Below, piece by piece: positions 34,037 through 43,747 of a stretch of DNA of 64,000 nucleotides; position 1 is the stretch's first letter, and each line of letters begins with the position of its first letter. Made by a program: the position numbers and the translations under genes. Source of the DNA: DATARH01 sp036008175. GTDB lineage: Bacteria; Pseudomonadota; Alphaproteobacteria; ATCC43930; CGMCC-115725. The DNA is taken from the NCBI GenBank assembly GCA_036008175.1, contig DASYOB010000098.1, forward strand, positions 1 through 64,000, in the 5' to 3' direction. The notes beneath the pieces are model-generated. The model saw nothing but the letters and a program-made list of their open reading frames with translations. It was not told the origin of the DNA and searched no databases.

Positions 34037-34939
34037 CTAGTTGCCGGCCGGCGCCGAGCCAAGCCGCGGCTGTCCCGCCGCAGCGACCACGGCACGGTCT
34101 TCTGTCGGCTGCTTCGCGGCGGCGTTCTTCTTCGCCTCACCGAGCCATTTCTGGAAATCGTCTTTCGAAACCGCCTTGACCTCGATCGGCATGAAGGCGT
34201 GGTTCACGCCGCAGATCTGATTGCACTCGCCGTAATAGGTGCCTTCGTGCAGGACCCGCATCCAGCTCTCGTTGAACCTGCCGGGAACCGCATATTCCTG
34301 GACGCCGAAAGACGGGACAAACCAGCTGTGGATTACCCCCTCAGGATCCCCGGTCACCAGGACGCGAATGTTGGTGTCGACCGGCACGATCAGCGGATTG
34401 TCGACATCGAGAAGCCGCTTCTGCCCCGGCTTCAGGTCCTTCTCCTGGATCAGGTTGCTGGTGATGCTGAGATCCCCCTGATCCGGATACTCATACTGCC
34501 AGTACCATTGATGGCCGGTCACCTTGATCGTCATGTCCGCGTTTGGCACCCGGTCCATGTAATACATCAGCTTGAAGGATGGGATCGCTATGATGACCAG
34601 GATCAGCACCGGCACGACCGTCCAAAGGATCTCGATCACCGGGTTATGCGAGGTGCGCGTCGGCACCGGGTGACGTGCCGCCCTGAACCGCACCATTACG
34701 TAAGCGAGTAGACCCAGAACAAAGAGCGTGATCAGCGAGATGATGACCAGCAGCTCGTCGTGAAACGAATGGATCCGCTCCTTGACCGGAGTCGCCGGCG
34801 GCTGCATGCCGATTTCCCAAGGCTGCGGTTCCGCCGCCCAACCGACCGCCGCGAGCGCAACCAAACCGACCAGCAGCAGCCCTGCGACGAGACAGACGCG
34901 CCTGGCGCTCGTTCCAGTAATCGTTTTCGGCAATCGCAT
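34037..34939 (-). CDS. ctaC: Cytochrome c oxidase subunit II
   Basis: 300 residues with a signal-like first helix, two membrane helices and a periplasmic CuA domain. GHQWYWQYEYPD, VTGDPEGVIHSWFVPSFGVQ, and the CuA ligands in EGTYYGECNQICGVNHAFMP (Cys-x3-Cys, His, Met) are intact. It accepts electrons from cytochrome c. The C-terminal tail (about 35 residues, Ala/Lys-rich) extends beyond the core. First gene of the operon, divergent from tldD across about 290 bases that should hold both promoters. Confidence 0.97.
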   Translation of the reverse strand: MRLPKTITGTSARRVCLVAGLLLVGLVALAAVGWAAEPQPWEIGMQPPATPVKERIHSFHDELLVIISLITLFVLGLLAYVMVRFRAARHPVPTRTSHNPVIEILWTVVPVLILVIIAIPSFKLMYYMDRVPNADMTIKVTGHQWYWQYEYPDQGDLSITSNLIQEKDLKPGQKRLLDVDNPLIVPVDTNIRVLVTGDPEGVIHSWFVPSFGVQEYAVPGRFNESWMRVLHEGTYYGECNQICGVNHAFMPIEVKAVSKDDFQKWLGEAKKNAAAKQPTEDRAVVAAAGQPRLGSAPAGN

Positions 34940-35233
34940 GTCCTTGCAGCCCCTTCCGGCGAGGACGTCCCCTGTCTGACGCGGTTCATGTACCGGCCGG
35001 GCCGCCGCCCGCTTTTGCCTGGCTAAGGCGGCGGCAATCCTGGCCGACCCTACACCAAAGCCCGACGGCCGGACAACTCGGTCAGGGCGCCGCTAACTCG
35101 TTGCGGCAAGCCGCCGCATAACAGGAAAAACCGGCGCGTGCGAGACCCACCTGATCGATGCTGCCTTTCGCCTCTGCCTCGCGGCGACCATATTTCCAAG
35201 CAAGACTGACGTAATTCCGGATCCGGAGCCCTC

Positions 35234-36682
35234 ATGAGCAACCTTGCGGTTACGAACGAATTGTTTTTCGACCGGACTGGCATGGATTCGGGCCGGATCG
35301 AGAAGCTGGTCGGCGAGGCGTTGGCCGGCATGGATGACGGCGAGCTGTTCCTCGAATACAGCCAGTCGGAAAGCGTCGCGCTTGATGATGGCCGGATCAA
35401 GAGCGCCTCATTCGACACGACGCAAGGGTTCGGCCTGCGCGCGGTAGCGGGCGAGGCCGCCGGATATGCCCACGCCTCCGAGCTGTCGGAAGCGGCGATC
35501 CGCCGCGCCGCGGCGGCGGTGCGGGCGGTCGCCAGCGGCCATGCCGGCACCCTCGCCGGCCCACCGCCCGGCACGAATCGCAGCCTCTATACCGAGCTCA
35601 ACCCGCTCGGCATCGTCGACCTCGCGACGAAGACACGGCTCTTGAGCGAGATGGACACTTATGCCCGCAGCCGCGATCCGCGGGTGCGGCAGGTGATGGC
35701 CTCGCTGAGCGGGGTTTGGCAGGCGGTCCAGATCATCCGCCCGGATGGCCGCCGCGCCGCCGATATCCGCCCGCTGGTCCGCCTCAACGTCGCTGTCGTG
35801 GTCGGCGAGGGTGACCGCATGGAGACTGGATCGCACGGTGCCGGCGGACGAGTCAGCTACGAGTATTATCTCGATCCCGAGAACTGGAAGGCGCAGGTTG
35901 ACGAGGCGTTGCGGCAGGCGCTGGTCAACCTTGGCTCGGTCCCGGCGCCGGCGGGCGAGATGACCGTGGTCCTCGGCCCTGGCTGGCCCGGCGTCATGTT
36001 GCACGAGGCGGTCGGACATGGGCTCGAAGGCGATTTCAACCGCAAGAAGACCTCGACTTTTTCCGGCATGATCGGCCAGCGCGTCGCGGCGAAGGGCGTA
36101 ACCGTCGTCGACGACGGCACCCTGCCCGACCGGCGCGGCTCGCTGACGATCGACGATGAAGGCACGCCGTCGAATTGCACCGTGCTGATCGAGGACGGCA
36201 TCCTCAAGGGCTACATGCAAGACCGGCTGAACGCCCGGCTAATGGGTGCCACCCCGACCGGCAATGGCAGGCGCGAGAGCTTCGCCCACGCGCCGATCCC
36301 GCGCATGACCAACACCTTCATGCTGGCCGGCAATCACGACCCGCAGGAGATCATGGCTTCGGTGAAGCGTGGTCTCTATGCGGTAAATTTCGGCGGCGGC
36401 AGCGTCGACATTACCTCGGGCAAGTTCGTCTTCTCCGCCTCGGAAGCCTACCTGATCGAGGACGGCAAGATCGGCCCGGCGGTCAAGGGCGCCACCCTGA
36501 TCGGTAATGGCCCGGACGCGATGAACAAGGTGACGATGATCGGCAACGATCTCAAGCTGGATGATGGCGTCGGCACCTGCGGCAAGGATGGGCAAGGTGT
36601 CCCGGTCGGTGTCGGCCAGCCGACGCTTCGGATGGACGGTCTTACCGTCGGCGGCACGATGGGCCCGCCGCCGGGCGCCTAA
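35234..36682 (+). CDS. tldD: Metalloprotease TldD
   Basis: 482 residues, full length. The zinc motif VMLHEAVGHGLEGDFNRKKT (HExxxH, about residues 257-261) marks TldD; TMIGNDLKLDDGVGTCGKDG and QGVPVGVGQPTLR are the typical C-terminal segments. With PmbA/TldE (45268-46626) it forms a protease that cleaves unfolded peptides, for example modified-peptide precursors or antitoxins. Here the two partners are about 9 kb apart on the same strand. Confidence 0.96.
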   Translation: MSNLAVTNELFFDRTGMDSGRIEKLVGEALAGMDDGELFLEYSQSESVALDDGRIKSASFDTTQGFGLRAVAGEAAGYAHASELSEAAIRRAAAAVRAVASGHAGTLAGPPPGTNRSLYTELNPLGIVDLATKTRLLSEMDTYARSRDPRVRQVMASLSGVWQAVQIIRPDGRRAADIRPLVRLNVAVVVGEGDRMETGSHGAGGRVSYEYYLDPENWKAQVDEALRQALVNLGSVPAPAGEMTVVLGPGWPGVMLHEAVGHGLEGDFNRKKTSTFSGMIGQRVAAKGVTVVDDGTLPDRRGSLTIDDEGTPSNCTVLIEDGILKGYMQDRLNARLMGATPTGNGRRESFAHAPIPRMTNTFMLAGNHDPQEIMASVKRGLYAVNFGGGSVDITSGKFVFSASEAYLIEDGKIGPAVKGATLIGNGPDAMNKVTMIGNDLKLDDGVGTCGKDGQGVPVGVGQPTLRMDGLTVGGTMGPPPGA

Positions 36683-36687
36683 GCGCC

Positions 36688-38667
36688 TTGCCGAACCGGG
36701 GGGTTCTTCTCGGCGCGCTCACGGCAGCGCTGCTGGGATCCCATGTCGCTTCTGCGTGCGATCTCGACAGCACGCCGTCGAGCCGCTGGTCCCTAGCACG
36801 GGAACACGGCGTCGCTTGGCTTAAGACGCCGTGCGGCGACCGTTTCTACAGTCTCGGCGTCAACATCGTCGACGGCGGCTATTCCCAGCGCGAGCAGGAC
36901 GGCAAGGTCTATTATAGCTGGAAGGCCTTCGCGCCGCGCCTGGAGGACTGGGTTGTGACGGCGCGCAACCGCCTCCGGGATTGGGGCTTCAACAGCGTCG
37001 GCGGGTGGTCGCTGCCGCCGCAAGAACTGCGCATGCCGGCGGTCATCGACCTCGAGCTCGGCCGGCGTGCCAAATTCCACTGGTTCGATCCCTTTTCGCC
37101 GGAGACCGAGCGGCGCATGATGGCGCTCGCCCGCGAGTTGGTCGCGCCGTATCGCGGCTCGCCATACCGTATCGGCTATTTCTCCGACAACGAGGTCGGC
37201 TGGTGGGGTGGCGCGCTGTTCGTGTTCTACTCGAAGAAGCCGGCCAGCTCATTCACCAAGCAGCGCTGGCTGGCGATGCTGCGCGATCGCTACCATGACG
37301 AGTGGCAGCGGTTTACGGCGGATTTCATCCCGCCGGCCGGCGTCGATTCCTGGGAGACGCTGCTCGAAACCGAGCAGATGACGCATCTGCGCCCGGGCGG
37401 GAACGGCATCGCGGCTGTGCGCGAATGGACCGGGATCGTCGCCGAGCAATATTACACGCTTGCCGAGCGGGCGATCCGCGCCGCCGACCCCGAGGCGCTC
37501 TATTTCGGCGACCGCCTGCCGATTTATTACGATCCGGTCGCGGTGCGCGCCATGACACCGCACATCGACGCGATCGCGACCAACTACAACGTCGACAGCG
37601 GTGACGGCTGGCTCGCCCGCTATTTCTTCGACGGGCTGAAAAAGCTGTCCAACGACAAGCCCATTCTCGTTACCGAATGGTTTTTCGCCGCGAGCGAGAA
37701 CCGCACCGGAAACAGCAACAACGGCCATCTGATGACGGTCGAAACGCAGGCCGAGCGCGCCCGCGGTGCGGCGGCGGCGACGCGGAATTTCGCGGCGACG
37801 CCGGAGATCGTCGGCTCGCAATGGTTCCAATATTACGACCATCCGAAAGGCGGCCGGCCGGACGGCGAGGATTATGATTTCGGACTTGTCGACATCGACG
37901 ACCGGCCATACCAGCGACTGACCGACGCGCTATCGCAAGCAAATCGCGAGGCGCTGTCGGTGCATGCCGCCGCCAGGCTGCGCGCGATACCGGGATCAAG
38001 TGCGCTTTTCGTCCTCCCGCATGCGGCGATCGATGTTCAGGGCCACTCGCTGTCCGACTGGCCCAAACCGGCCAGCCTGCTGCCGCCGCTGAAACCCTCC
38101 TCCGGAGCCGTCGCTTTCGGCGAGATCTATCTGTCCTGGAGCGAGCGCGGGTTGGCGTTGGCGACAATCGGCCAGGATTATTTCGATATCGATCTCCTGG
38201 CCTATGACGGCGCTTTTCCGCTCCACGAAGCCTATCGGGTCGAACTCGGGCTCGATTTCGGCAGCGGGCCCCACCGGTTCACCCTGTTCTTCATTCCGCC
38301 TCGCACGAAGGTGCATGACCACCCGCCAATGACCGCTGTGCTGTGCACGGGCGCCGCGGCGCAGGCTATTGCCGAGGGATGCAAGCCGGTCCTAGGCGCG
38401 CAAGCGGTCTATTTCGGCGCCGACCAACCGCGCATCACCGCGGAGATGCTGCTGCCCTGGTCAGCGTTCGGCATCAGTCCGCCCGCTCCCGGCGCGCAGC
38501 TTCGTGCGGAAGTGGCGGTCACCTCATGGGACCGGGATCGCTGGATGTCGCTGTCCGGCGAAGCCCCGGATCGCGCGATGGCCGATCCAGGCCATTGGCG
38601 CTTGATGCGGCTCGGCGACGGCCTCGCCGTCACTGCGCCCGCGTCGCATTCGGGCGCGCCGGGGTGA
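36688..38667 (+). CDS. Secreted GH-A clan glycoside hydrolase, GH50-like
   Basis: 659 residues from a TTG at 36688, six bases after tldD, with a signal peptide (GVLLGALTAALLGSHVASA). The TIM-barrel region (about 30-430) shows an acid/base motif YRIGYFSDNEVGWWGG and a strand-7 nucleophile motif KPILVTEWFFAASENR, the arrangement seen in GH50-type agarases and relatives. Residues about 430-650 look like a beta-sandwich carbohydrate-binding region. The substrate is unknown; agar is unlikely to be assumed from this alone. The stop is two bases from the convergent gshA stop. Confidence 0.6.
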   Translation: MPNRGVLLGALTAALLGSHVASACDLDSTPSSRWSLAREHGVAWLKTPCGDRFYSLGVNIVDGGYSQREQDGKVYYSWKAFAPRLEDWVVTARNRLRDWGFNSVGGWSLPPQELRMPAVIDLELGRRAKFHWFDPFSPETERRMMALARELVAPYRGSPYRIGYFSDNEVGWWGGALFVFYSKKPASSFTKQRWLAMLRDRYHDEWQRFTADFIPPAGVDSWETLLETEQMTHLRPGGNGIAAVREWTGIVAEQYYTLAERAIRAADPEALYFGDRLPIYYDPVAVRAMTPHIDAIATNYNVDSGDGWLARYFFDGLKKLSNDKPILVTEWFFAASENRTGNSNNGHLMTVETQAERARGAAAATRNFAATPEIVGSQWFQYYDHPKGGRPDGEDYDFGLVDIDDRPYQRLTDALSQANREALSVHAAARLRAIPGSSALFVLPHAAIDVQGHSLSDWPKPASLLPPLKPSSGAVAFGEIYLSWSERGLALATIGQDYFDIDLLAYDGAFPLHEAYRVELGLDFGSGPHRFTLFFIPPRTKVHDHPPMTAVLCTGAAAQAIAEGCKPVLGAQAVYFGADQPRITAEMLLPWSAFGISPPAPGAQLRAEVAVTSWDRDRWMSLSGEAPDRAMADPGHWRLMRLGDGLAVTAPASHSGAPG

Positions 38668-38669
38668 AA

Positions 38670-40037
38670 TCAGTAGGCGTATTCGGTAAAAATCGGCTCG
38701 ATCCGGCCGCCCCAGCGGGTGTTGTAGTCCTCAATCAGCTCTTCCGCGGGGGTGCGGCCCGAGCCGGCGATCGAGAACAGATTGTCGAGAAAATGCGTCT
38801 CGTCCTCCCCGGCGAGGCTGCGGCGCGCGCGGCGGTGCAACCCTTCGCGGGCGATTTCTAGGACTTCGAGGGCGACGTCGCGCAAGGTGCGGCTGCGATG
38901 CGGGGTCTCAAGACCAAGCCGCGGCACGTCGCGCCGCATAGCCTCGCGCTCCTCTTCCGTCCAATCGGCGACCAAGCCGCAAGCGGCATCGAGCGAGGTG
39001 CCGTCATACAGCAGCCCGACCCATAGCGCCGGCAACGCGCAGAGGCGTCGCCACGGCCCACCATCGGCGCCGCGCATTTCGAGAAAGCTCTTGAGCCGCA
39101 CTTCCGGGAAGGCGGTGGTGACATGGTCGGCCCAATCGTGCAACAGCGGCAGCTCGCCCGGCAGCACCGGCAATTTCCCGGCCATGAAATCGCGAAACGA
39201 CTGACCGCTGGCATCGATGTAGGTGCCGTTGCGATAGACGAAGTACATCGGCACGTCGAGCAGGTAGTCGACATAGCGCTCAAACCCGAACCCGTCGTCG
39301 AAGACGAAGGGCAACGTGCCGCACCGGTCGGGATCGGTGTCGGTCCATACCAGGCTGCGATAGCTGAGATAGCCTGAGGGACGGCCCTCGACAAACGGCG
39401 AATTGGCGAACAACGCCACCGCGACCGGCTGCAGGGCGAGGCTGGCGCGGAATTTCCGCACCATGTCGGCCTCGGTCTGGTAATCGAGATTGGTCTGCAC
39501 GGTGCAGGTGCGTAGCATCATGTCGAGGCCGAGCCGGCCCTTTTTCGGCATGTAGTCGCGCATGATGCGATAGCGGCCCTTGGGCATGAACGGGACCTCG
39601 TCGCGCCGCGACTTCGGGTCGAAGCCGAGCCCGATCATGCCGAGCCCGAGCTCGTCGCAGACCTCGCGCACCTGGCGCAGATGCTCATGCACCTCGTCGC
39701 AGGTCTGGTGCACCGTTTCGAGCGGCGCACCGCTCAGCTCGAACTGCCCGCCCGGTTCGAGCGTAATCGAACATCGACTGTCGTTCGACAGCGCGATGAT
39801 GTTGCCGTTCTCGATCACCGGGTCCCAGCCGAAGCGGGTCATACCGCGAAGGAGCGCCCCGATTCCATCTGGTCCCTCATACGGGACGCGTCGCAAATCG
39901 GCGCGGCGGAACACGAATTTTTCGTGCTCGGTACCGATCCGCCAATCCGAGGGCGGCTTGCAGCCGGCCGCGTGGTACTCGACGAGCTGCCGCTTATCGG
40001 TGATCGGCGGTCCCTGCACGCTCGATGGTCCAGACAT
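38670..40037 (-). CDS. gshA: Glutamate-cysteine ligase (plant/alphaproteobacterial type)
   Basis: 455 residues. It makes gamma-glutamylcysteine in glutathione synthesis. IGTEHEKFVFRRADLRRVPY, ITLEPGGQFELSGAPLETVH, RTCTVQTNLDYQTEADMVRK and FSIAGSGRTPAEELIEDYN are hallmark segments of the class shared by plants and alphaproteobacteria, which is unrelated in detail to the E. coli enzyme. Located 39 bases downstream of rsmE on the same strand, so the two are likely co-transcribed. Confidence 0.95.
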   Translation of the reverse strand: MSGPSSVQGPPITDKRQLVEYHAAGCKPPSDWRIGTEHEKFVFRRADLRRVPYEGPDGIGALLRGMTRFGWDPVIENGNIIALSNDSRCSITLEPGGQFELSGAPLETVHQTCDEVHEHLRQVREVCDELGLGMIGLGFDPKSRRDEVPFMPKGRYRIMRDYMPKKGRLGLDMMLRTCTVQTNLDYQTEADMVRKFRASLALQPVAVALFANSPFVEGRPSGYLSYRSLVWTDTDPDRCGTLPFVFDDGFGFERYVDYLLDVPMYFVYRNGTYIDASGQSFRDFMAGKLPVLPGELPLLHDWADHVTTAFPEVRLKSFLEMRGADGGPWRRLCALPALWVGLLYDGTSLDAACGLVADWTEEEREAMRRDVPRLGLETPHRSRTLRDVALEVLEIAREGLHRRARRSLAGEDETHFLDNLFSIAGSGRTPAEELIEDYNTRWGGRIEPIFTEYAY

Positions 40038-40076
40038 GCGGCTCTCGGAACTCCCGCTAGGCTCTACATATCGACC

Positions 40077-40826
40077 TCAGCGCGGCCGGATGCGACGCCA
40101 GTCTCCGGTGATCGCCTGGAACACCGCCATTGCGGCAAGGGCAGCAGTCTCGGCGCGCAGCACTCTCGGGCCGAGCCCGACGCGAATAACAATGGGGAGT
40201 TTACCGAGAGCGTCAAGCTCCGCGTCGGTAAAGCCGCCCTCGGGACCGACAAATACTGCTGCCGGCTCGGCCGGTGGCAGAGAGCCCAGCGCCTCGGCTA
40301 TCGGGATGCCGCCGCCGCTCTCATCGCAGACGATCAAGGGCCGTTCGGCGGGCCAGGCGGCGAGCACGCGGTCGAGCCGCTCCGGCGCGAAGATCTCGGG
40401 GACAGACAGCCGCTCGCTCTGCTCGGCCGCCGCGATCGCGATAGCATCGAGGCGGTCGCGATTGAGCCGCTCGGGCTGGGTGCGCGCCGTCCAGACCGGG
40501 ACGAGCGCGGTGGCGCCCAGCTCGGTTGCCTTCTCCACCAGCCATTCGAGACGCACCCGCTTCAGCGGCGCGAACACCAGCCATAGATTGTTTTCCATCC
40601 CAAGCGGCCGGATTTGCTCGACCGGCATCAGCACCGAACGCCCGCGCCCGATCTCGCTCAGATGGCACAGCCACTCGCCGGAGCTCTCGTTGAATGCCGC
40701 AACTGTGGCGCCGGAACCCAGCCGCAATACATGACGTAGCTTGTGTGTCTGTGCCGCGCTGAGCTCGATCGCGGCGGCGCCAAGGGGTCCGCGGATGTAG
40801 AGACGCGTGGCGATGCGTTCTGTCAT
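40077..40826 (-). CDS. rsmE: 16S rRNA (uracil-1498-N3) methyltransferase
   Basis: 249 residues from the ATG at 40826 (MTERIATRLYIRGPLG); a start 28 codons upstream is only the antisense of the ubiA leader. N-terminal PUA-like domain (QTHKLRHVLRLGSGATVAAF) and C-terminal SPOUT knot with VFVGPEGGFTDAELDALGKL and RVGLGPRVLRAETAALAAMA, where SAM binds. Divergent from ubiA with only 49 bases between starts, an arrangement common in alphaproteobacteria. Confidence 0.94.
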   Translation of the reverse strand: MTERIATRLYIRGPLGAAAIELSAAQTHKLRHVLRLGSGATVAAFNESSGEWLCHLSEIGRGRSVLMPVEQIRPLGMENNLWLVFAPLKRVRLEWLVEKATELGATALVPVWTARTQPERLNRDRLDAIAIAAAEQSERLSVPEIFAPERLDRVLAAWPAERPLIVCDESGGGIPIAEALGSLPPAEPAAVFVGPEGGFTDAELDALGKLPIVIRVGLGPRVLRAETAALAAMAVFQAITGDWRRIRPR

Positions 40827-40875
40827 AATCAGCAGTGAGATTGAGGGCGTGCCGTCCCGTTTGCCAAGAAGTCCG

Positions 40876-41844
40876 ATGAACCCTCCGCCGACCTCTGCGT
40901 CTCTGTCCACCCCGAAGGGAGCGCAGAGAGCGGCCGCCGCAGCCGCGGACCCGAACGATATCCATATCGGCGATTGGGTCGATCGCTGGTTACCGCCGTG
41001 GGCCGAGCCTTACGCCCGTCTCGCACGCTGGGATCGGCCGATCGGCACGTGGCTGCTGCTGTTTCCGGGCTGGTGGGGGATCGCGCTGGCAGGCCCGCGC
41101 TGGCCCGACCCGCTCCTGCTGCTGCTTTTCGCGATCGGAGCGGTGGCGATGCGCGGCGCCGGCTGCACACTTAACGACATCGCCGACCGGGAGTATGACG
41201 GCAAGGTCGCGCGCACCCGCTTCCGACCCTTGCCGAGCGGCCGGGTTACGGTGCCGCAGGCGATCCTGTTCATGCTCGGCCAGCTCGCGGTCGGGGCCGC
41301 GGTACTGCTCAGCCTGAACCGCACCTGCTGGATCTTGGGCCTCGTCGTGTTGGCGCTGATCGGCACCTATCCATTTATGAAGCGGATCACGTACTGGCCG
41401 CAGCTCTTTCTCGGGCTGAATTTCAATTGGGGAGCACTGCTGGGCTGGGCGGCGGTGACCGGCGGCCTCTCCTGGCCGCCGCTTCTGCTCTATGCCGGCG
41501 GTATTTTCTGGACGATCGGCTACGACACGATCTATGCGCATCAGGACAAGGAGGACGACGCGCGCATCGGTATCAAATCCTCGGCCCTGGCGCTCGGCGA
41601 GCGGACCCGGCCGTGGCTGTTCGCCTTTTATGCCGCAGCGGTCCTGCTATGGGCCGCCGCGGGCAGCGAGGCGGGGCTCGGCGTTCTGTTCTGGATCGGG
41701 CTCGCCGCCGCTGCGGCACAGCTTTTCTGGCAGGCGGCGCGGGTCGACACAGAAAACGCCGCTGATTGCCTCGCCAAATTTCGCTCGAACCGGCTCGTCG
41801 GCTGGCTGGTATTCGTCGACGCTGTCGTCGGCCATCTCGCCTGA
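40876..41844 (+). CDS. ubiA: 4-hydroxybenzoate polyprenyltransferase
   Basis: 322 residues from the ATG at 40876, which follows the first plausible ribosome-binding stretch (AAGAAG). About eight membrane helices. GCTLNDIADREYDGKVARTR is the first Asp-rich motif and YDTIYAHQDKEDDARIGIKS the second. It attaches the prenyl tail to 4-hydroxybenzoate in ubiquinone synthesis; ubiD, encoded at 43748, catalyses a later step. Confidence 0.95.
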   Translation: MNPPPTSASLSTPKGAQRAAAAAADPNDIHIGDWVDRWLPPWAEPYARLARWDRPIGTWLLLFPGWWGIALAGPRWPDPLLLLLFAIGAVAMRGAGCTLNDIADREYDGKVARTRFRPLPSGRVTVPQAILFMLGQLAVGAAVLLSLNRTCWILGLVVLALIGTYPFMKRITYWPQLFLGLNFNWGALLGWAAVTGGLSWPPLLLYAGGIFWTIGYDTIYAHQDKEDDARIGIKSSALALGERTRPWLFAFYAAAVLLWAAAGSEAGLGVLFWIGLAAAAAQLFWQAARVDTENAADCLAKFRSNRLVGWLVFVDAVVGHLA

Positions 41845-41847
41845 GCC

Positions 41848-42495
41848 GTGGACCCTGCGCTTTTCGTCCGCGGCAATACGGCGATCAGTTCGCCGCCGCT
41901 CGTTCCCGAGATCCGGCTTCATCTCGCCACTGAAGTGACCCCGATCTGGCAGGCCACGGAGGAGAGCCTTTCCCGCAACGCACTGCCGCCGCCGTTTTGG
42001 GCCTTCGCCTGGGCCGGCGGCCAGGCGCTCGCCCGGTATCTGCTCGATAATCCCGAGACCGTCGCCGGCCGCGAGGTGCTCGATATCGGCTCAGGCTCCG
42101 GCATTGTCGCAATCGCCGCCGCGAAGGCCGGAGCCTCCCGCGTCATTGCCGCCGAGATTGACCATTTCGCTGCCGCCGCGATCGCCCTCAATGCGCCGCT
42201 GAACGGCGTGAAGGTCACGGTCGAAACGCGCGACCTGCTCGATCGCGGTCCCGCCGGCTGGCGTATCGCGCTGGCTGGCGACATCTGCTACGAGGAGCCG
42301 ATGTCGTCGCGCGCGATGAACCTGCTGCGCCGCATCGCCGCGCGCGACAGGCTGGCGTTGTTGGGCGATCCCGGCCGCGCCTACCTGCCGCGTTCGGGTC
42401 TCCTCGAGCGCGCGCGCTATCAGGTGCCAACCAGCCGCGAACTCGAGGACCGCGAGGCGCGCGAGGGGGTCGTGTGGCAGGTCCTACCGGAATGA
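41848..42495 (+). CDS. Class I SAM methyltransferase, ETFB lysine methyltransferase-like
   Basis: 215 residues. PPPFWAFAWAGGQALARYLL precedes the SAM motif EVLDIGSGSGIVAIAAAKAG (about residues 75-94), followed by ALAGDICYEEPMSSRAMNLL. This is the layout of the bacterial homologues of the mitochondrial electron-transfer-flavoprotein beta lysine methyltransferase. ETF genes are not in the window, so the substrate is inferred from the family. It begins three bases after the ubiA stop. Confidence 0.8.
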   Translation: MDPALFVRGNTAISSPPLVPEIRLHLATEVTPIWQATEESLSRNALPPPFWAFAWAGGQALARYLLDNPETVAGREVLDIGSGSGIVAIAAAKAGASRVIAAEIDHFAAAAIALNAPLNGVKVTVETRDLLDRGPAGWRIALAGDICYEEPMSSRAMNLLRRIAARDRLALLGDPGRAYLPRSGLLERARYQVPTSRELEDREAREGVVWQVLPE

Positions 42496-42507
42496 GCGGA
42501 GGATCTG

Positions 42508-43692
42508 CTGACCCGGCCTAGAACCATCGTCGTCGCCGCGCTTGGCAGCACGCAGACGCTGGCCTGGGCGTCGAGCTATTACCTCCCCGCCATCCTCGGT
42601 GCGCCGATCGCGGCCGAGCTCGGCCTATCGACCGGGACGTTTTTCGGCATCTTTTCGGGCTCGCTGTTGCTGCAAGCCGCGTTGGGGCCGTGGATCGGGC
42701 GGTTGATCGACGATTATGGCGGTCGTGCCGTGCTCGCGACCTCGAACCTGGTCATTGCCGCCGGGCTTGCGGCGCTTGCCCTGGCGCAAGACATTCTCGG
42801 ACTGACGACCGCCTGGTTGATTCTCGGCATCGGCATGGCCATCGGGCTCTATGACCCGGCCTTTGCCGCCCTGACCCGGCTGTACGGCCTGGAGGCGCGT
42901 GCCTCGATCACCGGAATCACGCTGATCGCAGGGTTTGCCAGCACGGTCGGCTGGCCGGCCTCGGCCTGGTTCGAGCACGCTTTCGGCTGGCGCGATGCCT
43001 GTCTGGTCTGGGCGGCGCTCAACCTGCTTCTCGCGGCACCACTCAATTGGCTGATTATACCACCGGCCCCGCCACTGCCGCGCAGAGCTGCGGCGGTGCA
43101 CGAGACCCCCGAGGCCGAGCCGCCGCGGGGCGCGATGCCGATCCTCGCCTTCTATTTCACCGCGACTGCCTTCGTAACCGGGGCGATGGCGGCGCACCTG
43201 CCTCGCTTGCTAGAAAGTGCCGGCGCAACCGAGGCAGCCGCAATTGCCGCCAGCACGCTCGTCGGTCCGGCGCAGGTCGCGGCGCGGCTGTTCGAATTCG
43301 GCCTGTTGCGAGCATTTCATCCGGTCTGGTCGGCTCGGTTGGCCGCGCTTACCCATCCGATCGGCGCCGGACTCTTGGGTTTGCTCGGCCCAGCTGGCGT
43401 TCCCCTGTTCGCGCTGCTGCACGGCGCTGGCAACGGCTTGATCACGATCGCCAAGGGCACGCTGCCGCTCGCCATCTTCGGACCCGCCGGTTACGGGTTG
43501 CGAAACGGCATCCTTTCTGCCCCGGCCCGGCTGGCCTTGTCGGCGGCGCCGTTCGTTTTTGGGGTGCTGCTCGACCGTATTGGGGCGTTGGCCGTGCTGC
43601 TCACGGCCGGCCTCAGCGTAGCCGCATCGACTTCGCTGTTGTTGCTGCGGCCGCAATCGGCCCCGACCGTGGCGTCCGCGGCGAACGACTGA
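42508..43692 (+). CDS. Major facilitator superfamily transporter
   Basis: About 394 residues with 12 membrane helices. Homologous sequence (RTIVVAALGSTQTLAWASSY, helix 1) begins right after 42508, but the frame holds no ATG, GTG or TTG between the upstream in-frame stop at 42493 and 42667. The best start is a CTG at 42508 with GGAGG (42498-42502) five bases upstream. An ATG overlapping the previous stop (42492) is one base out of frame and stops after nine codons, so a frameshift or sequencing error is an alternative. The motif GRLIDDYGGRAVLATSN is the MFS loop 2-3 signature. Substrate unknown. Confidence 0.75.
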   Translation: MTRPRTIVVAALGSTQTLAWASSYYLPAILGAPIAAELGLSTGTFFGIFSGSLLLQAALGPWIGRLIDDYGGRAVLATSNLVIAAGLAALALAQDILGLTTAWLILGIGMAIGLYDPAFAALTRLYGLEARASITGITLIAGFASTVGWPASAWFEHAFGWRDACLVWAALNLLLAAPLNWLIIPPAPPLPRRAAAVHETPEAEPPRGAMPILAFYFTATAFVTGAMAAHLPRLLESAGATEAAAIAASTLVGPAQVAARLFEFGLLRAFHPVWSARLAALTHPIGAGLLGLLGPAGVPLFALLHGAGNGLITIAKGTLPLAIFGPAGYGLRNGILSAPARLALSAAPFVFGVLLDRIGALAVLLTAGLSVAASTSLLLLRPQSAPTVASAAND

Positions 43693-43747
43693 ACGCGTTG
43701 GGGCCGCGCTCGCCAAGCTGGAGCCGCGCCCCCATATATAGCCGGCC

